In this document: in pieces, positions 1-7,673 of the stretch | Numbering within the stretch: position 1 is the stretch's first letter | How the letters are laid out: every line of letters starts with the position of its first letter | Assembly (NCBI GenBank): GCA_938030665.1 | Contig: CALHHY010000125.1 | Coordinates: forward strand, 1 to 38,899 | Reading direction: 5' to 3' | DNA: 38,899 nucleotides | From: an uncultured Litoreibacter sp. | Lineage (GTDB): Bacteria; Pseudomonadota; Alphaproteobacteria; Rhodobacterales; Rhodobacteraceae | Position numbers and translations under genes: made by a program | The notes under the pieces: model-generated | What the model saw: the letters and a program-made list of their open reading frames with translations, nothing else | What the model was told of the DNA's origin: nothing | The model's database searches: none

Positions 1-1
1 T

Positions 2-307
2 GACCCGGTCGCCTTCATGAAGCGCCATATCGGCCGGATCAGCTACATGCATTTCAAGGATATTGACCCTGAGGTGAAAGCCAAGGTCGTGGCCAATCGC
101 ACCGATTTCTATGACGCCTGCGGCCAGGGTATTTTCTGCAAACTGGGCGAGGGCGACGTTGATTTCCCGGCTGTCCGGCAGGTGCTGCTGGATAACGGGT
201 TTGAAGGGTGGTGCACGGTGGAGCAGGATTGCGATCCGTTGCTTGACCCTGACCCCTTGGGCGACGCGAAGAAAAACCGCACCTATTTGCAATCTATCGG
301 CTTTTGA
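2..307 (+). CDS. Sugar phosphate isomerase/epimerase, C-terminal part (5' end outside window)
   Basis: The frame is open from the first bases of the window, so this is the C-terminal ~101 residues of a longer protein; the ATG at 17 is probably internal. Segments such as YMHFKD, the GEGDVDF stretch and WCTVEQD fit the last strands of the TIM barrel of the AP-endonuclease-2 superfamily (IolE inosose dehydratase and xylose-isomerase-like enzymes), where a metal-binding His and a late Glu lie in similar places. The stop is followed after 9 bases by a Gfo/Idh/MocA dehydrogenase, a classic partner in inositol or rare-sugar catabolism, and a LacI repressor lies convergent just beyond. The substrate is inferred only broadly as a polyol or sugar derivative. 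Family confidence is good, exact reaction low. Confidence 0.8.
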   Translation, partial: DPVAFMKRHIGRISYMHFKDIDPEVKAKVVANRTDFYDACGQGIFCKLGEGDVDFPAVRQVLLDNGFEGWCTVEQDCDPLLDPDPLGDAKKNRTYLQSIGF

Positions 308-316
308 GGTCCTGAC

Positions 317-1474
317 ATGGCACGTTTGAACTGGGGTATGATCGGGGGCGGCGAAGGCTCCCAAATTGGGCCGGCGCACCGTCTGGGTGCCGGGCTGGAC
401 GGCGAATTCGCGATGGTTGCCGGGGCCTTGGACCACAACCCGGAAGCGGGCCGGGCCTATGCGCAACGCCTTGGCGTGGCCGCTGACCGTGCCTATGGCA
501 ACTGGCAGGAGATGCTGGAAGGCGAAAGCAGGCGCGACGACCGGGTCGAACTGGTCACCGTGGCCACGCCAAATGCCACCCATTTCGAGATCACGAAAGC
601 CTTCCTAGAGACGGGCTTCCATGTGCTTTGCGAGAAGCCCATGACAATGACCGTCGAAGAGGGCGAAGAGATTGCGAAGATTGCGGCTGCCAGCGGCAAG
701 CTGTGTGCGGTAAATTACGGCTATTCCGGCTACTCGCTGGTGCGCCACATGCGGGCGATGGTCGCGCGAGGTGATCTGGGGGCTGTGCGCGTTGTCGTGG
801 CGGAGTTCTCCCACGGGCACCACGCCGACGCGGCCCAGGCCGACAACCCGCGCATCCGCTGGCGGTATGATCCTGCGCAGATGGGCGCCTCCGCCCAGTT
901 TGCCGATTGCGGTATCCACGCGATGCATATGGCCAGCTTCGTGACGGGCCAAGAGGTCAGCACACTGTCCGCCGACTTCGCCTCGACCATTGCCAGCCGC
1001 CAGCTTGAAGACGACGCGATGGTCAATTTCCGCATGGATGGGGGTGCTGTGGGCAGGCTCTGGACCTCCGCCGTGGCTGTGGGGCGCATGCACGGGCTGA
1101 CCATTCAGGTCTTCGGCGAGAAAGGCGGGCTTCGTTGGGCGCAGGAGCAGCCCAACCAGCTATACTGGACCCCCACCAATGGCCGCGTTCAGGTGATTGA
1201 GCGGGGGGAGGCGGACCTGTCACCCGAAGCGGACCGCGCCACCCGTGTCACCATCGGCCATGCCGAAGGGATGCCGCTGGCCTTCGCCAATATCTACTCT
1301 GATCTTGCGGAATGTATCCGGGCCGACAAGGAAGGTCGCGCGCCTGATCCGGCGGCCACGCATTACCCCAAGGCTGTCGACGGGTTGCGGTCGATGGCTG
1401 CCGTTCATGCCTGCGTGGCGTCGGCCAAGAAAGATGGCGCGTGGGTCGACGCGGTGCCCGCGTCGCTGAAATAG
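317..1474 (+). CDS. Gfo/Idh/MocA family NAD(P)-dependent oxidoreductase
   Basis: 385 residues, the usual length for this family of sugar/polyol dehydrogenases. The N-terminal Rossmann fold opens with GMIGGGEGSQIG (about residues 7-18), and the family hallmark CEKPMTMT lies near residue 105; its Lys is part of the active site. The middle and C-terminal part is the alpha/beta substrate domain, with a DCGIHAMHM segment near residue 198 supplying likely catalytic Asp/His. The gene starts 9 bases after the isomerase fragment, so the two are almost certainly co-transcribed. By context it would oxidise a cyclic polyol or sugar before or after the isomerase step. The long GEGSQIGPAHR nucleotide loop is typical of a cluster often annotated inositol-2-dehydrogenase-like, but the substrate cannot be read from sequence. 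Confidence 0.9.
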   Translation: MARLNWGMIGGGEGSQIGPAHRLGAGLDGEFAMVAGALDHNPEAGRAYAQRLGVAADRAYGNWQEMLEGESRRDDRVELVTVATPNATHFEITKAFLETGFHVLCEKPMTMTVEEGEEIAKIAAASGKLCAVNYGYSGYSLVRHMRAMVARGDLGAVRVVVAEFSHGHHADAAQADNPRIRWRYDPAQMGASAQFADCGIHAMHMASFVTGQEVSTLSADFASTIASRQLEDDAMVNFRMDGGAVGRLWTSAVAVGRMHGLTIQVFGEKGGLRWAQEQPNQLYWTPTNGRVQVIERGEADLSPEADRATRVTIGHAEGMPLAFANIYSDLAECIRADKEGRAPDPAATHYPKAVDGLRSMAAVHACVASAKKDGAWVDAVPASLK

Positions 1475-1482
1475 ACCCTGAT

Positions 1483-1507
1483 GCGGGGGACCTAGCCGGT
1501 TCCCCGC
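1483..1507. terminator. Hairpin bridging convergent stop codons
   Basis: A 10-bp inverted repeat (1483-1492 with 1498-1507, one G-T wobble, 5-base loop) lies immediately after the oxidoreductase stop and spans the lacI stop codon at 1492-1494. It is placed where a shared bidirectional terminator would sit. Neither side has a convincing T run, so intrinsic termination is only possible, not shown. Confidence 0.4.
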
Positions 1508-2490
1508 AACGTTTCCCGCTCAACAATATGGCAGGGGAACAACCGCGCCTCCGGGTAGCGGTCAGGGTCATCCAGAAGCGCCACGACGAGCTCGATAGAA
1601 GCGGCAATGATTTGGCGGATGGGTTGGTGGATCGTTGTCAGCGCGATGTTATTCCAGCCCGCCATCTCCATATCGTTCAATCCCACGAGGCCAAGATCGC
1701 CCGGCACGTTTAGTCCGGCATCCTTTGCCGCACTCAGCGCCCCGATCGAAATGACGTCGTCCCCACAGAAATAGGCCTCTGCCGGGCCCTGGCTGATCAG
1801 CCGGGCCATTTCTTCCCGCCCGGCTTCAAAGCTGTAGCGGGCGGCGAAACTGTGGGTCTGATGTATGTCAGCGGCTGCCCGAATAACCTCCTGAAACCCG
1901 GCCAGCCGGTCCTGTGTCGAGGTGGCCGCCTGTGGCCCGCCCATGAAACCCACGCGTTTGTAGCCGCGGGCGATCAGGGTTCGGGCGGCGATGCGGCCGG
2001 CCTCCACATTGTCGATGCCCACCACATGCACGTCGGGGCTTGTCGTGTGTCGCCCGAAGGAGTTCACGACCGGCACGCCGGCGTCGCGGAAATCCTTGGC
2101 GAAGCTGGGCGGCAGGGTGGAGGAGGCGACGATCACCCCGTCGACGGAATATTGCCGCAGCAAGTGCAGTGCCTGATCGCGGTCTTTCTGTTGAGACAGG
2201 TTTACCAGCAAAGGGCGGTATCCGCGTTCCTGCAGGCCTTGCGTGAAGAGGTCGAAAACCTCCAGAAAGATCGGGTTATGAAAGTTGTCAGATACAAGTC
2301 CGATCAGCTTTGTCCGCCCCGTGGTGAGCGAGGAGGCCAATGCGTTCGGGCGATACCCCAGCTCTGCCGCGGCCTTCTGAACCTTGTCCCGAGTCTTGTC
2401 GGAGACCGAGGCCCCTTCGGTAAACGTCCGCGACACGGCAGAGCGCGAAACGCCCGCCCGCGCTGCGACATCTTTCAATGTGATAGCCAT
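1492..2490 (-). CDS. LacI-family transcriptional repressor
   Basis: 332 residues from the chosen start at 2490, where the protein begins MAITLKDVAARAGVSRSAVSR, the canonical LacI helix-turn-helix; a longer reading from 2562 would add 24 residues of no family likeness and run through the operator region. The hinge-helix region (RPNALASSL, about residues 48-56) is followed by a periplasmic-binding-protein-like effector domain (FHNPIFLEV, GVPVVNS, RGYKRVGFMGG, HQPIRQI). Such proteins bind a sugar and lose operator affinity. It is convergent with the oxidoreductase, so the target is probably the catabolic cluster plus its own gene. A 14-bp palindrome of LacI type lies 50 bases upstream of its start, suggesting autoregulation. 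Confidence 0.93.
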   Translation of the reverse strand: MAITLKDVAARAGVSRSAVSRTFTEGASVSDKTRDKVQKAAAELGYRPNALASSLTTGRTKLIGLVSDNFHNPIFLEVFDLFTQGLQERGYRPLLVNLSQQKDRDQALHLLRQYSVDGVIVASSTLPPSFAKDFRDAGVPVVNSFGRHTTSPDVHVVGIDNVEAGRIAARTLIARGYKRVGFMGGPQAATSTQDRLAGFQEVIRAAADIHQTHSFAARYSFEAGREEMARLISQGPAEAYFCGDDVISIGALSAAKDAGLNVPGDLGLVGLNDMEMAGWNNIALTTIHQPIRQIIAASIELVVALLDDPDRYPEARLFPCHIVERETLRGTG

Positions 2491-2540
2491 GATCCGCCTG
2501 CGTTCACTAGGGTCAAACTGTGCTTGGATTTGCAAAAATT

Positions 2541-2554
2541 TGCAATCGGTTGCA
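2541..2554. promoter_or_regulatory. LacI-type operator palindrome
   Basis: TGCAATCGGTTGCA fits the family pattern TGCAAnCGnTTGCA, with the central CG typical of LacI/GalR operators. A further partial copy of the half-site (TTTGCAA) occurs twice just to the left, at about 2529-2545. It lies between the lacI start (2490) and the start of the divergent membrane protein gene (2589), so it could control both. Seen directly; binding by this particular repressor is inferred. Confidence 0.72.
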
Positions 2555-2555
2555 C

Positions 2556-2571
2556 GTTTCATTCGTGAAAC
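2556..2571. repeat. Second perfect inverted repeat beside the operator
   Basis: GTTTCA-TTCG-TGAAAC is a perfect 6-bp inverted repeat with a TTCG centre, starting 1 base after the first palindrome. It could be a second operator or, as RNA, a stable UUCG-type hairpin in the leader of the gene starting at 2589. Confidence 0.5.
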
Positions 2572-2588
2572 AAATCAGGTGCATTTTC

Positions 2589-2966
2589 ATGCTCTATGAC
2601 GCTGACAGCTTTTTCACCCTTGGTATAGCCGGGCGGATTGGTCTCGTGTGCCTCAACCTCTTTCTGTCCGCTTTGGCCATGGGGCTTGTGTGGTATGCCT
2701 GTGCCGGGCTGAAACGCGTCTCGCGCGTGCTGACCGCCTTGCTGGTCTTTTGGGGCTTTGTGTGGCTGTCGCCTCAGATCTACTACCTCTATTACATCGC
2801 GATTTTCGACGGGCTGCCTTGGCAGATTGTGGTGAAATCGCCGCCCCGTATTGCGGATATCGTGCGGGTTTTCAGTTTCACCGGGAACGCCAATTTAAGC
2901 GCGCATGGCCAAGGGGTTTTGGGCTGGGCTATGGTGCTGACCGCGCTGTTGCGTCGCCGGGGCTAG
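2589..2966 (+). CDS. Small hydrophobic membrane protein, unknown function
   Basis: 125 residues from the ATG at 2589, which has an AGGTG-like ribosome site 8 bases upstream; upstream in-frame codons fall in the operator region. Three hydrophobic segments are visible: about residues 15-37, 45-66 and 108-121, with aromatic-rich YYLYYIAIF in the middle and a basic C-terminus (LLRRRG). I do not recognise the family; it resembles uncharacterised membrane proteins found singly in Rhodobacterales. It is divergent from lacI and its stop overlaps by 4 bases the stop of the convergent ABC transporter. Its position next to the operator suggests it may be co-regulated with lacI, but nothing indicates its substrate or activity. 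Confidence 0.7.
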   Translation: MLYDADSFFTLGIAGRIGLVCLNLFLSALAMGLVWYACAGLKRVSRVLTALLVFWGFVWLSPQIYYLYYIAIFDGLPWQIVVKSPPRIADIVRVFSFTGNANLSAHGQGVLGWAMVLTALLRRRG

Positions 2967-4747
2967 TCCGCTTTTTCCGTTCGAAATTGCAGTCGGTGCA
3001 GATTGGCATAGGCACCGTCTTTGGCAACAAGCGCGTCATGCGTGCCGGTTTCCACCACTTGGCCCTTGTCCATCACAACAATCTGCTCCGCGCCTCGGAT
3101 GGTGGACAGCCTATGCGCGATAATCAGTGTGGTCCGCCCCTTGGAGAGCGTATCCAGCGCTTGTTGTACGATGGCTTCGGATTCCGCATCAAGGGCGGAG
3201 GTTGCCTCGTCCAGCAGGAGGATCGGTGTGTCGCGCAACAAGGCGCGCGCGATCGCCACCCGCTGCCGCTGCCCACCTGACAGGTTGGAGCCGCGCGGCC
3301 CCACTTCGGTATCCAGCCCATTGGGCATCTTAGCCAGAAACCGGCTCACATTCGCCGCATCCAGGACGTCCCGCAGTTGCGCGTCTGAGACGTCGGTGCG
3401 GCCCAACAGGATGTTCTCGCGCAGCGTTTCATCAAAAAGCAGCGCGTCCTGACTGACCACGGAGAAGAGGGAACGCAGCTGCTCTAGCCTGAGGCCGGTG
3501 GTCTCGACCCCGCCGATGGTAACGCACCCTGATTGCGCGTCGACAAGCCGGGTCAGGACGTTAAACACTGTGCTTTTGCCTGCGCCGGACTGGCCCACAA
3601 GCGCAGTTGTCGTGCCTTGAGGAACAGTAAAGCTCAGATCCTTCAGAACCGGGAGCGCGCCATATGCCAGCGAGACCTGATCAAAGACCACGGCGCTTTG
3701 CACGGGCAATGGCGCGCTGGCAGACGCGGTGTCCTGCACCTCGGGGCGGGTGTCCATCAAGCCAAAGATGCGCGACAGGCTTGCCTGCATCACTTGCCAA
3801 TAGCCTGCCACATCCGCAAGGCGGCGCAAGGGCTGGAAGGCCAGGGACATCGCGGCAAAGAAGGACATGAACTGCCCGACGGTTTTCTCACCACTGGCGA
3901 TCTCGGGGCCGCCGTAAAGCAGTACGCAGAAAAAACCAAACCCCACAGCGACGTCCACCAATCCCGGCACCGTTGCCTGACCGGCGGCGGTCTTCACTGA
4001 GGACCGGACCCACCTGTCCGACAGGTCGGCAAAATTGCGGCGTTGATACCGTTCCATCCGGTTCAGCTTGATCGGGGTGACGCCGTGGAAAATCTCGTCC
4101 AGTCGCGTGGTTCTCTTGCCCGCAATGTCGCGCAGCTGGTGGCTTTTGCGCCGGATGTAGCGCTGCACGACGATCGATGGCAGCAAAAGCACCGGCGCGC
4201 CGATCACCGCAATAGCTGCCCATTTCCAATCGATGGAGATCGCGACGACCATCAGCGAAATCAGGGCAATCGTATCCCGCCCCGCGCCAGTGATGATGAT
4301 GTTCCACAGGCTTTGTATGGCGGTCACATCACCCTGCACCCTTTCGATCAACGTGCCGGGGGAGGTGCGGGAATGAAAGCCGTTATCAAGGTCAAGTGTG
4401 TGGCCCAACAGGTCAACCTGAAGTTCGGTTGACGCTAGCAGGGAGGTACGTGTCATGATCACGCGTTGCGAAAGCCCGCTGATGGCCCGCACCACGAATA
4501 GGATGAAGATCGCGATGGCGACCAGAAACGCTTTGTCGGATTGCCCGTCGACGAAAACGACGTCGAACATGGGTTGCAACATATAGCTCAGAAGGCCAAG
4601 TGTACTGCCCTCAATCACCATCAGCAGCATCGCGACAAGAAGCCAGCCCAGATGTTTGCGCAGATAGCCGCGCCATAGCCTGCCGAACAGTTTGCCAGAG
4701 GATTGGTCGGAAGCAACGAAGGGATCGGATGAGGCCGGGTTTTGCAA
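2963..4747 (-). CDS. MsbA-like ABC exporter (fused permease and ATPase)
   Basis: 594 residues, the standard size of an ABC half-transporter that works as a homodimer in the inner membrane. The N-terminal ~310 residues contain six hydrophobic segments (for example LGWLLVAMLLMVIEG and FLVAIAIFILFVV). The ATPase has Walker A GQSGAGKST (about residue 388), signature LSGGQRQR, Walker B ILLLDEATSALD and the H-loop His in IAHRLST, all intact. The domain order and the GTLIERVQGDV coupling segment fit lipid A or other lipid/hydrophobe flippases of the MsbA type; the substrate is not readable. The reading frame opens with TTG at 4747 behind an AAGG at about 9 bases; there is no better ATG, so the start is uncertain by a few codons. 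It is divergent from asd. Confidence 0.9.
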   Translation of the reverse strand: MQNPASSDPFVASDQSSGKLFGRLWRGYLRKHLGWLLVAMLLMVIEGSTLGLLSYMLQPMFDVVFVDGQSDKAFLVAIAIFILFVVRAISGLSQRVIMTRTSLLASTELQVDLLGHTLDLDNGFHSRTSPGTLIERVQGDVTAIQSLWNIIITGAGRDTIALISLMVVAISIDWKWAAIAVIGAPVLLLPSIVVQRYIRRKSHQLRDIAGKRTTRLDEIFHGVTPIKLNRMERYQRRNFADLSDRWVRSSVKTAAGQATVPGLVDVAVGFGFFCVLLYGGPEIASGEKTVGQFMSFFAAMSLAFQPLRRLADVAGYWQVMQASLSRIFGLMDTRPEVQDTASASAPLPVQSAVVFDQVSLAYGALPVLKDLSFTVPQGTTTALVGQSGAGKSTVFNVLTRLVDAQSGCVTIGGVETTGLRLEQLRSLFSVVSQDALLFDETLRENILLGRTDVSDAQLRDVLDAANVSRFLAKMPNGLDTEVGPRGSNLSGGQRQRVAIARALLRDTPILLLDEATSALDAESEAIVQQALDTLSKGRTTLIIAHRLSTIRGAEQIVVMDKGQVVETGTHDALVAKDGAYANLHRLQFRTEKAD

Positions 4748-4914
4748 AGATAGCAGCCTTTTTGCGGCGCAAGGCCGGTTGCGGCCTCACAATTAGCGCG
4801 TTTCGCCCCGTTGCGGCAAGATGCCCGCCAAATGGGCCTTTCAACCTGTGGCACATGGGGGTATTGAGCCGCGTCCGCAAGGACCATCTGCAACCTCAAA
4901 GGACCCTTAGGATC

Positions 4915-5937
4915 ATGGGCTACAAAATCGCCGTCGTGGGCGCCACCGGAAATGTGGGCCGCGAAATGCTGAACATCCTGGCCGAGCGCCAGTTCCCCGT
5001 AGACGAGATTGTCGCGCTCGCGTCGCGCCGCTCGCTTGGAACAGAAGTTAGCTTTGGCGACACCACACTCAAGACCAAGGACCTCGATACGTTTGATTTC
5101 GCCGGCTGGGACATGGCGCTGTTTGCTGTAGGTTCCGAGGCTACGAAGAAATATGCGCCGTCCGCTGCAAAATCGGGCTGCGTGGTCATCGATAACTCGT
5201 CGCTCTATCGCTACGACCCCGACATCCCGCTGATCGTGCCAGAGGTAAACCCGGACGCGATTGAGATGTATTCGAGAAAGAACATCATCGCGAACCCGAA
5301 CTGCTCCACCGCGCAAATGGTGGTGGCATTGAAACCGCTGCATGACCGCGCGACGATCAAACGGGTCGTTGTGTCGACCTATCAATCGGTGTCGGGTGCG
5401 GGCAAGGATGGCATCGACGAGCTGTGGGACCAGACCAAATCGATCTACAACCCGACAGACGACAAGCCGGCCAAAAAATTCACCAAGCAGATCGCCTTCA
5501 ACGTGATCCCGCATATCGATGTGTTCATGGATGACGGGTCCACCAAGGAAGAATGGAAGATGGTCGCGGAAACCAAGAAGATCGTCGACAAGGAGATTAA
5601 GGTCACCGCGACCTGCGTACGGGTGCCGGTCTTTGTTGGGCACTCCGAATCCGTGAATATCGAGTTCGAGGATTTCCTGGACGAAGACGAAGCGCGCGAC
5701 ATTCTGCGTGAGGCCCCCGGCGTGATGGTGATCGATAAACGCGAGGATGGCGGATACGTCACCCCTATCGAATGCGTCGGCGACTTCGCGACCTTCATTT
5801 CTCGCATCCGCCAGGATTCAACGATCGAGAATGGTCTGAACCTTTGGTGTGTGTCCGACAACCTTCGCAAAGGCGCCGCGCTAAACGCCGTACAAATCGC
5901 GGAACTGCTGGGTAACCGGGTTCTGAAGAAGGGCTAA
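4915..5937 (+). CDS. asd: Aspartate-semialdehyde dehydrogenase
   Basis: Catalyses NADPH-dependent reduction of aspartyl phosphate to aspartate semialdehyde, the branch-point step to lysine/diaminopimelate, threonine and methionine. 340 residues, normal length. The NADP fold starts VVGATGNVGREML (residues 7-19), the catalytic Cys is C130 in NPNCSTAQM and the active-site His is H243 in GHSES. I chose the ATG at 4915 because it begins exactly at the conserved MGYKIAVVGA; a longer open frame reaching back to 4600 lies over the ABC gene and has no family likeness. It is a single-gene unit: a strong terminator follows it and a divergent gene precedes it, so a promoter should lie in 4748-4914, though I could not pick one with confidence. 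Confidence 0.97.
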   Translation: MGYKIAVVGATGNVGREMLNILAERQFPVDEIVALASRRSLGTEVSFGDTTLKTKDLDTFDFAGWDMALFAVGSEATKKYAPSAAKSGCVVIDNSSLYRYDPDIPLIVPEVNPDAIEMYSRKNIIANPNCSTAQMVVALKPLHDRATIKRVVVSTYQSVSGAGKDGIDELWDQTKSIYNPTDDKPAKKFTKQIAFNVIPHIDVFMDDGSTKEEWKMVAETKKIVDKEIKVTATCVRVPVFVGHSESVNIEFEDFLDEDEARDILREAPGVMVIDKREDGGYVTPIECVGDFATFISRIRQDSTIENGLNLWCVSDNLRKGAALNAVQIAELLGNRVLKKG

Positions 5938-5960
5938 GCTCTAACGCGTGATGATCTAAC

Positions 5961-5988
5961 GGGCGTGGCTTAGGCCGCGCCCTTTTTT
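5961..5988 (+). terminator. Rho-independent terminator of asd
   Basis: A 9-bp GC-rich stem (5961-5969 with 5974-5982, one T-G wobble) with loop TTAG is followed directly by six T. It sits 23 bases after the asd stop in the right orientation. Textbook intrinsic terminator. Confidence 0.92.
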
Positions 5989-6039
5989 CATACGTGCAGT
6001 TTGGCCGGTAGCAGTCCGCTCACACAGCTATCAGAGGCC

Positions 6040-6759
6040 TTACGCGCCGAAATCTTCGAAATTGCTGTCAGGCACGTAGGTGTCGGGCATGTTTTCCGCC
6101 GCTGCGGGTTCTGCAACGGGCTGATTGATTTCATGTGGATCGGCTTGCTGTTCTTCGATAATGAAGCTGTCGGCCTCCATGGTGGCCTGCTCCAGATTGG
6201 AAGACTGGAAGAAATGGAATTGGTCGGCGGCTTCATCTACCGCGGTTGCGTCCTCGAACAGGCGCAGGATAACACCTGAAATGTCCACATTCGGCATTTC
6301 GCTTAGGTGAATAACGAAGTCCTGGCCCTCGCTGATATCATCTGACAGCCGAAAATCAGCCGTGTTCAGCAGGTTGGTCATTGTGGCCACGTCGATGCGG
6401 GGCGGCAGTGGTGCCCCGTCAATCACGAACAGGCAATCGCGGGCGGCGTCATCGCCGTCAAAAGCAAGGTTGATGATCTGGCTCTTCTCAAGGCCCGCGT
6501 TTGACAGCCATTCCATCTCGAAAACCTCGATCCGGTCTGGCAGTGTCCCGTCATTCAGATGCACCTCGTTGAGGATGATGTTGTAATCGCTCAGCGAGAC
6601 CTCAGCCGACTTGACCGCATTATCGAGGTAGCTGAAATACACCGTTTCGCCGCCCAAAGAGGATACAAATTTTAGATCGGCCGGCTGTACATCCTGTACC
6701 TCTGCCATGCCGCCCTTTGTGCTTCTTACGTCGTGTCCGCGAATCGAAAAAGTCGCCAT
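6040..6759 (-). CDS. Acidic protein of unknown function
   Basis: 239 residues, not recognised. It has a single Cys, many Asp and Glu, and no signal peptide or membrane segment. Residues about 1-190 look like a folded domain with alternating beta-type segments (ETVYFSYLD, RIEVFEMEWL, CLFVIDGAPL); the last ~45 are a low-complexity Pro/Glu/Ala/Asp tail ending NFEDFGA. Such a tail with a short acidic-hydrophobic C-terminus would be compatible with type I secretion, but that is conjecture: there are no RTX repeats and no secretion genes adjacent. The start at 6759 has an AAGGGT-like ribosome site. It stands alone between the asd terminator and the carbonic anhydrase gene, so context gives no function. 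Confidence 0.72.
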   Translation of the reverse strand: MATFSIRGHDVRSTKGGMAEVQDVQPADLKFVSSLGGETVYFSYLDNAVKSAEVSLSDYNIILNEVHLNDGTLPDRIEVFEMEWLSNAGLEKSQIINLAFDGDDAARDCLFVIDGAPLPPRIDVATMTNLLNTADFRLSDDISEGQDFVIHLSEMPNVDISGVILRLFEDATAVDEAADQFHFFQSSNLEQATMEADSFIIEEQQADPHEINQPVAEPAAAENMPDTYVPDSNFEDFGA

Positions 6760-6866
6760 TACCAGACCCTTTACTCGTTACTACGCTCAGCGATAGGGAG
6801 GGAGGCTTAAGACAGTATTACCACAAACGAGAATAGCGCCCTGAGTGTCAGGAAAAGATGACAAGC

Positions 6867-6915
6867 TATGTCATATCTCTATTAGATCGGTCGCTGGTAT
6901 GTCAGATCTCTATAA
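6867..6915. repeat. Short direct repeat at the carbonic anhydrase 3' end
   Basis: An 18-base motif at 6898-6915, covering the last codons and stop of the carbonic anhydrase gene, recurs at 6867-6884 with 16 of 18 identical positions, start-to-start distance 31. The second copy lies just outside the gene. It may be a small duplication of the gene end or a paired binding site. Confidence 0.6.
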
Positions 6916-7549
6916 ACCCGGCCTCTGGATGGTAATGTTCGAGGCTTCCCTCGCCGGTATCTGTCCAAAGGCCATGCAGACTCAGATGACCGCTTTCCAT
7001 AGATGCGGCCACAAAAGGAAAGCTGGCGAGGTTCTCCAACGATACGAGCACCGCCTGTTTCTCTAGGGCGCGTTTGCGTTCGGCGATGTCGGGCATTGAT
7101 TTGACCCGCTCAAAGCCGGGGCGCAGGATGTCCATCCAACGGCCGATAAAGCTGGTCTCTGCCTCAAGCTCAGGTGCCGTGCCCGCGCACATGTCGTGGC
7201 ACCCGTCGACGCCGCCGCAGTTGGAATGCCCGAGCACAATGATATGCGCGACCTTCAGCGCGGTCACCGCATATTCGACCGCAGCGGAGGTGCCGTGACG
7301 GTCGGAATTGGGCTCATAGGGGGGGACGAGGTTGGCGATGTTACGGTGGATGAAGAACTCCCCCTGCTCCGCCCCAAAAATGGAGGTAACATGCACCCGG
7401 CTGTCGCAGCAGGAGATCACCATGGCCCTAGGGTTCTGCCCATTTTCAGCAAGCCGGCGGTACCAGGGTTCATTCTGGGCATAGGTCGTTGCCTTCCAAC
7501 CCTGATAGCGCTGAATGAGATAGGAGGGCAGCGGTTTTGCGGTTTTCAT
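6902..7549 (-). CDS. Beta-class carbonic anhydrase
   Basis: Zinc enzyme interconverting CO2 and bicarbonate in the cytoplasm. 215 residues, normal for bacterial beta-type enzymes. The zinc ligands and catalytic dyad are all present: C47 with D49 and R51 in SCCDSRV, then H108 and C111 in GHSNCGG. The conserved RNIAN follows at about residue 69. The start at 7549 has AGGGAC 7 bases upstream. In heterotrophic bacteria the enzyme supplies bicarbonate for carboxylases and helps growth at low CO2. It is divergent from the Hpt-like gene; the 124 bases between 7549 and 7674 must hold both promoters. No carboxysome or cyanate genes are adjacent, so a general housekeeping role is likeliest. Confidence 0.95.
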   Translation of the reverse strand: MKTAKPLPSYLIQRYQGWKATTYAQNEPWYRRLAENGQNPRAMVISCCDSRVHVTSIFGAEQGEFFIHRNIANLVPPYEPNSDRHGTSAAVEYAVTALKVAHIIVLGHSNCGGVDGCHDMCAGTAPELEAETSFIGRWMDILRPGFERVKSMPDIAERKRALEKQAVLVSLENLASFPFVAASMESGHLSLHGLWTDTGEGSLEHYHPEAGFIEI

Positions 7550-7673
7550 CTGGTTGTCCCTGTCTGCTTTAGGCCCGCCTCTAGTAGTTAAAGATTATGC
7601 TAATATCGAGACTTATTTGGGTTCGGCGCCAAGGGTTTGTTCACCTTCCCCCGAGATTCTACGCGCGAGGGAA

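Noticed and set aside
4748-4914. Possible metabolite riboswitch ahead of asd
   Set aside because: Only a small GGCCG/CGGCC hairpin is visible; no lysine or SAM riboswitch core or attenuator T run could be recognised.
4621-5643. 340-codon open frame on the minus strand opposite asd
   Set aside because: Antisense shadow of a well-supported gene; composition is His/Arg/Asp-rich as expected from complementary GC-rich codons and shows no family likeness.
7554-7673. 40-residue upstream extension of the Hpt-like protein
   Set aside because: It would start 5 bases from the divergent carbonic anhydrase start and leave no promoter; the ATG at 7674 has its own GAGGGA ribosome site.
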